Below are positions 1 to 6,616 of a DNA stretch of 13,276 nucleotides, piece after piece; within the stretch, counting starts at the first letter, position 1, and every line of letters starts with the position of its first letter. The stretch is from Micavibrio sp. UBA1672 (GTDB lineage: Bacteria; Pseudomonadota; Alphaproteobacteria; Micavibrionales; Micavibrionaceae). A model generated the notes under the pieces. The model did no database searches and was not told the origin of the DNA. It saw only the letters and a program-made list of their open reading frames with translations. A program made the position numbers and the translations under genes. The stretch is taken from NCBI GenBank assembly GCA_002320665.1, contig DCKO01000111.1:1-13276 (forward strand). The letters are read 5' to 3'.

Positions 1-540
1 AACTTGTAAGCTTTTATCGGCAGGTATGGATTCCAGAAGATCTTTGCTGGCTGGTTGTCGTTTGGAAGTGCCATCAAAGTCGTCGTTTTTTTTGCGTCTG
101 CGATCTGGGCCGGAAAAAAAGTGTGTGACAATGAAATCGCGCGGGTTTTTAATCATATAAGCAATACGCAAGGATAAATCTTTGGCGGAAAACGGTTTGA
201 CCAGAAATTCAGTGACACCGCGGTCGCGGGCTGCGGAAATACGTTTTAGAGAGCAGAAACCTGACATCATCAAGACAGGAACAGAACGGTTAGGGGATTC
301 TTCTGATTGTCTGATTTTTTTGATAAGTTCAATGCCATCCATTTCAGGCATGTGCCAATCGGTAATTACGATATCCGGTTTTTTAGAGCAAAAGCATTGA
401 AATCCTGATTTACCATCTGAGGCAAAAGAGACATTTTCTATGCCGATTGCTCGTAACATATGCACTAGTAAATCACGCATCGGTGATAAATCTTCGACAA
501 CAAGCACATTGATTTTATCAAGTTTTATAATCTCACGCAT
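1..540 (-). CDS. CheY-like response regulator, 3' part cut by window edge
   Basis: This reading frame begins at ATG (538-540) and stays open for 180 codons to the left edge, so the C-terminal part is missing. Residues 1-130 form a complete receiver domain: acidic pair E16/D17, phosphoacceptor D61 in ITDWHMPEMDG, switch residue S93 in MMSG, and K115 in VKPF. A linker with GPDRRRK follows at about 144-150. The protein aligns without gaps to the neighbouring regulator at 623-1636 over at least 150 residues, so the two are tandem paralogues. It is probably the last visible gene of the minus-strand operon, 82 bases after its paralogue. That gap is very AT-rich and I see no convincing promoter in it. 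No DNA-binding domain is visible in the part present, which suggests an output by protein contact; this is inference. Confidence 0.9.
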   Translation of the reverse strand, partial: MREIIKLDKINVLVVEDLSPMRDLLVHMLRAIGIENVSFASDGKSGFQCFCSKKPDIVITDWHMPEMDGIELIKKIRQSEESPNRSVPVLMMSGFCSLKRISAARDRGVTEFLVKPFSAKDLSLRIAYMIKNPRDFIVTHFFSGPDRRRKKNDDFDGTSKRQPASKDLLESIPADKSLQV

Positions 541-622
541 ATACGCAGCCTAAATGCTAAAATAACTTCTCATCTATAAAATTTTATATAAAAACAATTA
601 AAATTTTCTGTAAGACGAGAAT

Positions 623-1636
623 TTAGGCAGATTCTATCTGTTTTCTCATATTTTCTTTGAGATTATGGGCGCGTATGCGGGCAAAACGGTCACATGCGCC
701 TTTCATTTCTTTTCTAAAGGCATCACCGGCTTTTCCACCGCTTCCGGTTACTTTTTCCTTTAATACGCGTCTGAGCGTGGTTACAAAAGCCTGTACAATT
801 TGAAGGGCACCATCATCCAAAGCAGCAAGAGATTCGAGTAGGTTAAGGACAATTTCTGCCAGATCACCGATGAGATCATAATGGAAGATTTTACCATTGG
901 CTTTGATTTGCATGACAGGCATAGTTATATTTTGTATTAATTGCTTTTGTGGTATGTCTTGGGTTCTGCCTTTTTCCAGTTCTTCCTCTAGCTGTTCTAA
1001 AAAACCATGTATGATGGGCAGAAAATTTATTTCGTTTCTTTCGATTATCTCGTGGGCGCGCTGTACATCTAATTCGTTAATCTTTCCAACACCAGTTTTT
1101 TCTTGTAGGGACGTATCAGCAGGAATTCTTCGTACGGATTTTTGAGATTCTTCACTACGCTTTTCTTCTTTGATGTTGTCTTTTTGACGTCTTCTTCTGT
1201 CTGGCCCTATAAAATTATCGGCAATTATAAGATCGCGGGGATTTTTTATAATATAGGCTAATCGTTTTGCCATATCCTCTGCTGAAAATGGTTTAATAAT
1301 AAATTCTGTTACGCCGCCATCGCGGGCTTCACCAATACGGTCAACGGCAGAAAATCCAGACATCATAAGAATTGGAATAGCCGGGTTGTGTGATTGTTTG
1401 GATGTTCGAATTTTTTTAGTAAGTTCAATACCGTCCATTTCAGGCATAAACCAGTCTGTGATTATAATATCCGGTTTTTTCCTGAGATATTCTTCGTAAG
1501 CCTCAGCACCGTTGAGGGCATAGCTAATGTCACCTACGCCCATTTTTCGAAAGACCTGAACCATAAGGTCACGCATAGGCACGAGGTCATCGACAACCAA
1601 AAGGTGCAGCTTGTCTAGCTTTATTTTATCTTGCAT
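623..1636 (-). CDS. response regulator with receiver domain and degenerate HPt-like C-terminal domain
   Basis: The 337-residue product has a full receiver domain (about 10-130): D16/D17, phosphoacceptor D61 in ITDWFMPEMDG, S93 in MMSG and K115 in IKPF. A basic, charged linker follows with GPDRRRR at 144-150, as in many alphaproteobacterial CheY-like proteins. Residues about 185-320 are predicted helical. They resemble the HPt-type domains I recall from that class, where the active helix reads roughly HDIKGQGGTFGY. Here the matching stretch is MQIKANGKIFHY (242-253), so the phospho-accepting His is replaced by Met242. The domain is probably structural or a docking surface rather than a phosphotransfer site (inference). 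The gene starts 16 bases after the coiled-coil gene at 1653-2357, behind a weak ACGGA ribosome site, so it is likely co-transcribed. No cognate kinase is in view. Confidence 0.9.
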   Translation of the reverse strand: MQDKIKLDKLHLLVVDDLVPMRDLMVQVFRKMGVGDISYALNGAEAYEEYLRKKPDIIITDWFMPEMDGIELTKKIRTSKQSHNPAIPILMMSGFSAVDRIGEARDGGVTEFIIKPFSAEDMAKRLAYIIKNPRDLIIADNFIGPDRRRRQKDNIKEEKRSEESQKSVRRIPADTSLQEKTGVGKINELDVQRAHEIIERNEINFLPIIHGFLEQLEEELEKGRTQDIPQKQLIQNITMPVMQIKANGKIFHYDLIGDLAEIVLNLLESLAALDDGALQIVQAFVTTLRRVLKEKVTGSGGKAGDAFRKEMKGACDRFARIRAHNLKENMRKQIESA

Positions 1637-1652
1637 CCAATATTCCGTCTAA

Positions 1653-2357
1653 TTACGGTTTGTACTCAAGTAAGTTTTTGATGTTTGATATCAAATCTTT
1701 TTCTTTTTCTCTGGTTCCCGTGTCTAGAAAATTTATTCTACCATCCATTTCCTTAAATTCGTATGAATCAGTATTTTTGTAATAAAATTCTAGAATATTT
1801 TTGTGAGCTTGAATAATTTTCTCTTCATGTTCAAAAAAATCAATGTATTTTTGGATAAGTTTTTCTTGCATTTTATTCCATTCAGTCAGGAAAGTGGTTT
1901 TTCTTTCTTCTGGAATATCTTCCAATAACGTATCAGCAAGATCTTGATATTTTGAAAATACATTCATAACAGCGTTAGATTGGTTTCTTAGAGTAGGTGC
2001 TATGACTTCTATAAAGCTTTTATAGGTTTGTGCGGCAGAAGGTTGATTTTTAAAGTTATAAGGATCTAGAAGCTCTTTGTAGACATGTCTTTGTTGTTTG
2101 TATTTGCGAGCTTCTTCACCAATTTCCATGATCAGGCCGTTCAGTAGGGCTTCGAATTTTTCGTTTATTCTTTTGCGTTCTTGGATTCGTGCTTCACGTT
2201 CTTCTTGTTTTTTTTCTTCGGCGGCTTGTTTTTGTTCAAGAATTATAGCTTGTTTTTCCAGATGGGCGTTGTAAGCATAATATCCACCTGCAAGGCAAAC
2301 TGTGCTAAGGCACAGAAAACCCAGCGCAATAAGTGGCTTTTTACCAGACTTTGGCAT
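1653..2357 (-). CDS. membrane-anchored coiled-coil protein of unknown function
   Basis: I do not recognise a named family. The 234-residue product has a basic N-terminus followed by one hydrophobic segment (about 8-29), best read as an uncleaved anchor or signal sequence. A very E/K/Q/R-rich stretch (about 32-75) is probably coiled coil. The rest is predicted helical and would lie in the periplasm. Residues about 160-230 align without gaps to residues 158-228 of the product of 2385-3131, sharing WN, KN-x-x-EF, SY and F-x-D positions. The two genes are therefore old paralogues. AGGAACG lies about 7 bases before the ATG. It starts 27 bases after the stop of the upstream paralogue and ends 16 bases before the regulator gene, which supports a shared transcript. 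The role is unknown; envelope sensing upstream of the regulators is only a guess. Confidence 0.8.
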   Translation of the reverse strand: MPKSGKKPLIALGFLCLSTVCLAGGYYAYNAHLEKQAIILEQKQAAEEKKQEEREARIQERKRINEKFEALLNGLIMEIGEEARKYKQQRHVYKELLDPYNFKNQPSAAQTYKSFIEVIAPTLRNQSNAVMNVFSKYQDLADTLLEDIPEERKTTFLTEWNKMQEKLIQKYIDFFEHEEKIIQAHKNILEFYYKNTDSYEFKEMDGRINFLDTGTREKEKDLISNIKNLLEYKP

Positions 2358-2384
2358 TTTACGTTCCTATTTTTCCAGAAGAAA

Positions 2385-3131
2385 TTATGGCGCAATAATA
2401 GCACTTAGGAAAGGGGCAATCTTTCTTAAGTATTTCTTTTGGTTAAAGGATATTTTTGTTAGCTCATCAATTGATTTTGCAAAATAGGTATAGCCCGTAA
2501 GGTCATAAAATTTAACGGCACGCGCAGCGCTATCATAGTAGTAGCTTCCACCTTGTTTGATAATAAACTCGATCAGGTTCTTATAGGTTACTAGATATTT
2601 ATGCTGTGATTTGAAATATGTATCGCTGTGTCCCTTGAACTCTTTGATTTTTTCATTCCATAATGTATCAAGTTTTTCATGCTCGTCTGTAGCAATGCCC
2701 TCGCGGATTATTCTGAATTCCAGATTGGCTTTGTCTAGGGCAGTTTGAACATCTTTATGTTGCTTATTTAGAGTTTTCATCGCACTTTGCATATCGCCTT
2801 TGAATTCATCCATATAGCGCGTGTATTGGAATTTTTGCTTTTGTAGGTGCATCATCAGTTTGCCTTGATGATTATAGTTAATTTTGGCTGAATTCCAGAT
2901 TATTACATACAGATTATAGTATAATGTATCTAGTTTTTCTGCTTGATTAACGCTCCGCAAGTGGGCTGAAAAAAACTTAGGGATAGGTTTTATGGTTTCA
3001 TTTTTTCTCTCTTCTGCAGGCGGAGTCAGGTCGCCAAGATATTCCTGCGCATTGGCTGTAATAGAAAAGCTAGTTAGCGGAATTAAGGAAATTAGAAAAA
3101 GTGCAAAGAAATGTTTGTTTTTCATAGTCAT
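2385..3131 (-). CDS. exported helical protein of unknown function, paralogue of its downstream neighbour
   Basis: The 248-residue product has a clear Sec signal peptide: K4/K6, a hydrophobic core at about 8-22, and a likely signal peptidase I cut after A26-N27-A28. The mature part is predicted helical and periplasmic, with no motif I can name. Its C-terminal third (158-228) matches the product of 1653-2357 in gapless register. Two in-frame starts are possible, ATG at 3131 and ATG at 3125; neither has a good ribosome site and both keep the signal peptide. It is the first gene of the minus-strand group and is divergent from rluA, with 44 bases between them. Base composition is AT-rich like the other three genes of this operon and unlike the genes to the right. 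Confidence 0.8.
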   Translation of the reverse strand: MTMKNKHFFALFLISLIPLTSFSITANAQEYLGDLTPPAEERKNETIKPIPKFFSAHLRSVNQAEKLDTLYYNLYVIIWNSAKINYNHQGKLMMHLQKQKFQYTRYMDEFKGDMQSAMKTLNKQHKDVQTALDKANLEFRIIREGIATDEHEKLDTLWNEKIKEFKGHSDTYFKSQHKYLVTYKNLIEFIIKQGGSYYYDSAARAVKFYDLTGYTYFAKSIDELTKISFNQKKYLRKIAPFLSAIIAP

Positions 3132-3175
3132 ATTTTATTTAATGTCAAAACTCTTATAAGGCGTTAATTTTATTA

Positions 3176-3862
3176 ATGTATTACAATATGACAGTGAAAT
3201 CCAGAAATAACCCATTTATTTACAAGCCACCACAGCATTCAAAGGATATGATTCTGTATAGTGATGATTATATTCTTATTATTAATAAACCATCTGGTTT
3301 GCTGAGTGTTCCGGGCAGGGGGGATCATTTATCCGAATGTGTGGAAAGTCGTGTGTTGGAGCATTATCCCGAGGCGCGCATTGTGCATAGGCTTGATATG
3401 GATACGTCAGGTCTTATGGTGATGGCGCAGAATAAGGATGTTTTGCGAATTCTGGGACGACAATTTGAGAAGCGTAAAGTGAAAAAGTCTTATATTGCAA
3501 AGCTTTGGGGCCGGGTTGAGGAACAATCTGGTGTGATTTCCAAGCCGCTACGTTGTGATTGGCCGAACAGGCCGCGACAGATTGTGGATTTCGAGCAAGG
3601 AAAAGAAGCCATTACCGAGTGGGTATTGTTAGCTCATGATGATGAATATTCAAGGGTTCGACTTAAGCCGCAAACAGGCAGGACGCATCAATTACGCGTT
3701 CATATGCAGGATATGGGATATCCTATATTGGGGGATGATCTTTATGCCCATGATGAGGCTTATGACGCCTCTGAGCGATTGACATTGCATGCGGAGGAGC
3801 TTGGTTTTTATCATCCCGAGAATGGAGAAATTGTATCATTTAGGTCAGAGTGTCCGTTTTGA
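3176..3862 (+). CDS. rluA: RluA-type dual-specificity RNA pseudouridine synthase
   Basis: The product isomerises uridine to pseudouridine in RNA. E. coli RluA does this at 23S rRNA position 746 and tRNA position 32, and this 228-residue protein matches it closely in length and motifs. HRLDMDTSG (71-79) holds the catalytic D74. Also present are the SGLLSVPGR stretch (40-48), CDWPNRP (127-133) and LKPQTGRTHQLRVHM (163-177). There is no N-terminal S4 domain, as in RluA and unlike RluC/RluD. The alternative start ATG 3188 is equally possible; an AAGG lies 14 bases before 3176, so neither has a well-placed ribosome site. The conserved Y-x-PPQ near residue 16 argues against any later start. The gene converges on ispE with 4 bases between stop codons. 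Confidence 0.93.
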   Translation: MYYNMTVKSRNNPFIYKPPQHSKDMILYSDDYILIINKPSGLLSVPGRGDHLSECVESRVLEHYPEARIVHRLDMDTSGLMVMAQNKDVLRILGRQFEKRKVKKSYIAKLWGRVEEQSGVISKPLRCDWPNRPRQIVDFEQGKEAITEWVLLAHDDEYSRVRLKPQTGRTHQLRVHMQDMGYPILGDDLYAHDEAYDASERLTLHAEELGFYHPENGEIVSFRSECPF

Positions 3863-3866
3863 GCGT

Positions 3867-4799
3867 CTAATAGCGCTCGGGTCGGTTTAGCCAGCCAGCC
3901 TCGACCCACCAATCTGGGTTGTCCTCTGCTATATGCTGTTTTGCGTTTTTGGCATCCTCATAGGTATCGAACAGTCCGAAAACTGTGGCACCAGAGCCGC
4001 TCATGCGGGAGAGTAGGCAGCCATCATTCAAGCTCATAGCTGTGATTATATTTTCGATTTCCGGCACGGCTTCGATAGCGGCTGATTGCAAACTATTTTC
4101 CTGCTTCACCAGAAAGGCGGCCAGATCATAAATATCGTGCAAATTATGAGGCAATGCGATCTGGTTTTTGTAATTGCCCTTAAATCTCATGAAAACATCT
4201 TTTGTCAGGCATTGTTTTAAGGGGTTTACAAGGATAATCGGCATTTCCGGCAAATCGGGTATTTCTTCTATAATCTCGCCAATTCCTGTTACTCTTGATG
4301 GTGTGCACGCCATGCATACCGGCATATCTGCACCCAGATTTTTTAGTAAAGCCGGCATAAAAGCAGCGTTTTTAGGTAGCTCCCATAAGTCCATGAAGCC
4401 GTATAATGTGGCTGCGGCATCGGATGATCCGCCGCCTATACCTGCCGCAATGGGCAGGTTTTTGGTCAGGGTGATTTTACAATCCAGCGGGTTTCCTGTG
4501 ATATCCGAGAGGGATTTTGCTGCGGTGATGACTAGATTGGCAGGTGCTTGTGGTTGGTCAAGCGAAGTCGCAAATGGGCCTTCTATTTGGAAAGAGAAGC
4601 CTTCATAGGGCTCTATTGTAATTTCATCGCCAATATCACTAAAGGCGATTAAAGAGTCGATCTTGTGATAGCTGTTTTTTAGACGTTTGATGATGTGAAA
4701 ATATAAATTGATCTTGGAGGGCGCAAAAATTATGCGCTTTTGGTCAATTTTATTTTTCTCTGAATCCTGATTATTCGGCGTTTTGTTCTGCTTCGGCAA
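3867..4799 (-). CDS. ispE: 4-diphosphocytidyl-2-C-methyl-D-erythritol kinase
   Basis: IspE phosphorylates CDP-methylerythritol with ATP in the cytoplasmic MEP pathway to isoprenoids. GHMP-kinase features are all present: APSKINLYFHI near the N-terminus, the phosphate loop LPIAAGIGGGSSDAAA (about 115-130 from the proposed start), catalytic Asp in LGADMP (about 158), and MSGSGATVFG near 266-275. The start is uncertain. There is no ATG or GTG between the TPR stop codon and the conserved core. The best candidate is TTG at 4797-4799, with AGGA 11 bases upstream, giving 310 residues and a 29-base overlap with the TPR gene, which suggests translational coupling. The open frame extends further upstream to 5066, but only as an out-of-phase reading of the TPR gene. 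E. coli IspE has 283 residues, so even the TTG start leaves about 20 extra N-terminal residues. Confidence 0.93.
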   Translation of the reverse strand: MPKQNKTPNNQDSEKNKIDQKRIIFAPSKINLYFHIIKRLKNSYHKIDSLIAFSDIGDEITIEPYEGFSFQIEGPFATSLDQPQAPANLVITAAKSLSDITGNPLDCKITLTKNLPIAAGIGGGSSDAAATLYGFMDLWELPKNAAFMPALLKNLGADMPVCMACTPSRVTGIGEIIEEIPDLPEMPIILVNPLKQCLTKDVFMRFKGNYKNQIALPHNLHDIYDLAAFLVKQENSLQSAAIEAVPEIENIITAMSLNDGCLLSRMSGSGATVFGLFDTYEDAKNAKQHIAEDNPDWWVEAGWLNRPERY

Positions 4800-6531
4800 T
4801 TTTATGGTTTTCCTGTAAACCCGTTTCCAGTTTTTGCTGAGTAAGCTTGATCGCTTCGGTATCTTCGGAGTGATTGATAGCACGTTCCCATTGGAAACGT
4901 GCTTCCAGTTTGCGTCCAACTTTCCAATACGCATCGCCCAGATGATCATTGATGATTGGATCATAGGGGAGGAGCTCCACAGCTTTTTCAAGGCTCGGTA
5001 TAGCGGCTTCGTAATTGCCGAGGCGGTATTCAACCCAGCCAAGTGAATCGATAATATAGCCGTCATTCGGGCGAAGTTCTACGGCGCGGCGGATCATCTT
5101 AAGGGCTTCATCCAGATTTTGACCGCGATCTGCCCAGGCATAGCCAAGGTAATTGAGCAAATAGGGGTGATCCGGACGGTAACTTAGCGCTTTTTGCAAG
5201 TCCTTTTCTGCATTTTCCCAGTTTTTAGCTTGCTCATGGGCCATGCCGCGCAAGTAATAAATATGCCAATATTCATCTGGTATATCATGTCCAAATTCTT
5301 TGGCGGCCTTGTTGTAGGAATCAAGGGCAAGGCCATATTGTTCATTGCGTCTGTATATATCGCCGATGCGTATGCGTGTTTTGACGTCTTTGGTCGCATA
5401 AGCCAGTTGCTCTAATGTGTTTAGGGCTTTGTTCGTATTATTAATCTCGACCAGCATATCAGCCATTTTATGTCGTGCAGGAATATAATCGGCGTGATCT
5501 TTAGGGACGCGTTGATAATAGGTTAAGGCTTGTGAGTATTGTTCGTATTTTGCGGCGATGTCAGCGAGTAAAAGCGTCACATCATAATTTTCCGGTGTTA
5601 TATATAGGGCGATATGAGCAAAAATCTGGGCTGTTTCGTCATTACCTTCGGAAAATAATGTGTTGGCGATATCATAAAAGGCTTTGGACAAGCCTTCTTT
5701 AGGGTTTCTGATTTCTTCAAACAAAGCTTTATTTGCACCGCTTTGGACATCGCTGATTTTTTTTCCGATGATTTTGACTTGTAATTTGCCAAAATCTTCT
5801 TTGGCAAAGATGTCTTGTGCTTTTTTATAGAGCTTTATTGCGTCTTCTTTTAAGCCGATATGACCGTAAATATCGCCTATTTTCACATATTCTGCGGGCT
5901 GGATATCTTCGACTTTTTGGGCGTTGACCAGCGTTTTTTTGATTTCGCTGTAGTCATCGAGATAATCAGAAATCAAAATTGCATGATAGAGCTTAAGTGT
6001 ACTGTCTTGCAATTCACCAATACTGAGCTTGTTTTGCGCTGCGGCGGTCCATGCTTTGACGAACGGGCCGATAAAGCGGGCTGTATGATTGTCTGGCATA
6101 GAATCAAGGATTTGGTAAACTTCTTTGTAATCAGCTGTTTTAAAGCTCTCTGCGACAAGGAATAGATTGGCCAGAATATCCTGATCATTGCTGCTTTTCC
6201 CATTCACGTCGCGGGCAAGTTGAAGAGCGCTTTTATAATCGCCTGCGCCCATGGCCAGAACCATAGCGCGTCTTTGTAATTCGTCCTGATCTTTATTGGC
6301 TTCTATGATAGGAGAAAGGAATTTATAGGCGTGATTCCAGTCGTGATGTTGCTGTGCGAAACGACTGGCTAGGTATTTTCCCGCATAAATTGGAGTTGGT
6401 GCCTGTGTCGTTGTAGATGGCTTTTCTGCGTTTTCAATGCTGATGTGATGAATCGGATTATTGGGCGCAGCAGGGTGCGTATTACAAAGTCCGCTAATGC
6501 ATGACGCCAAAATCAGAGTTGCTATTTTCAT
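4771..6531 (-). CDS. tetratricopeptide-repeat lipoprotein
   Basis: The 586-residue product starts with a very short signal sequence ending in a lipobox LASC (8-11), so Cys11 is probably lipidated. The remainder is helical solenoid. Clear TPR units occupy about 423-558, with typical LGYAWADRG and LGNYEAA-like helices ending in RPND- or LPYD-type turns; weaker repeats precede them. TPR proteins serve as binding scaffolds; the partner is unknown. The start is firm, because TAG directly precedes the ATG in frame and AAGGGATGGAT lies just upstream. A TPR gene between ETF-QO and ispE is an arrangement I recall from other Alphaproteobacteria, though a shared function is not implied. It lies 85 bases after ETF-QO and overlaps the proposed ispE start. 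Confidence 0.88.
   Translation of the reverse strand: MKIATLILASCISGLCNTHPAAPNNPIHHISIENAEKPSTTTQAPTPIYAGKYLASRFAQQHHDWNHAYKFLSPIIEANKDQDELQRRAMVLAMGAGDYKSALQLARDVNGKSSNDQDILANLFLVAESFKTADYKEVYQILDSMPDNHTARFIGPFVKAWTAAAQNKLSIGELQDSTLKLYHAILISDYLDDYSEIKKTLVNAQKVEDIQPAEYVKIGDIYGHIGLKEDAIKLYKKAQDIFAKEDFGKLQVKIIGKKISDVQSGANKALFEEIRNPKEGLSKAFYDIANTLFSEGNDETAQIFAHIALYITPENYDVTLLLADIAAKYEQYSQALTYYQRVPKDHADYIPARHKMADMLVEINNTNKALNTLEQLAYATKDVKTRIRIGDIYRRNEQYGLALDSYNKAAKEFGHDIPDEYWHIYYLRGMAHEQAKNWENAEKDLQKALSYRPDHPYLLNYLGYAWADRGQNLDEALKMIRRAVELRPNDGYIIDSLGWVEYRLGNYEAAIPSLEKAVELLPYDPIINDHLGDAYWKVGRKLEARFQWERAINHSEDTEAIKLTQQKLETGLQENHKIAEAEQNAE
4811..4814 (-). promoter_or_regulatory. candidate ribosome binding site for ispE (TTG start)
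   Basis: AGGA lies 11 bases before a TTG at 4799-4797, inside the 3' end of the TPR gene. It is the only reasonable pairing of a ribosome site and a recognised start codon close to the conserved N-terminus of IspE. The spacing is slightly long. Confidence 0.4.
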
Positions 6532-6566
6532 CTAATCCATCCCTTACCTTGAAGTGCTCACATATA

Positions 6567-6578
6567 TTATGCGCATAA
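6567..6578. repeat. 12-base perfect palindrome before the TPR lipoprotein gene
   Basis: TTATGCGCATAA reads the same on both strands and lies 35 bases before the TPR gene start, in the 85-base gap after ETF-QO. It could be a small operator or part of an AT-rich promoter, but no regulator can be named and chance is possible. Confidence 0.4.
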
Positions 6579-6616
6579 AATCTTAATATCTTCCAGCTTT
6601 TAGGCTAAAAAAATAC

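Noticed and set aside
582..593. TTTTATATAAAA palindrome between the two regulator genes as an operator or promoter
   Set aside because: It is low-complexity AT sequence in an AT-rich gap with no matching -35, so chance is the simpler explanation.
3861..3878. Inverted repeat GAGCG/CGCTC between rluA and ispE as a terminator
   Set aside because: The stem is only 5 bases with an 8-base loop, and it is followed by no T-run on either strand.
4800..5066. N-terminal extension of the ispE reading frame
   Set aside because: It overlaps the conserved TPR coding sequence in another phase and has no resemblance to IspE.
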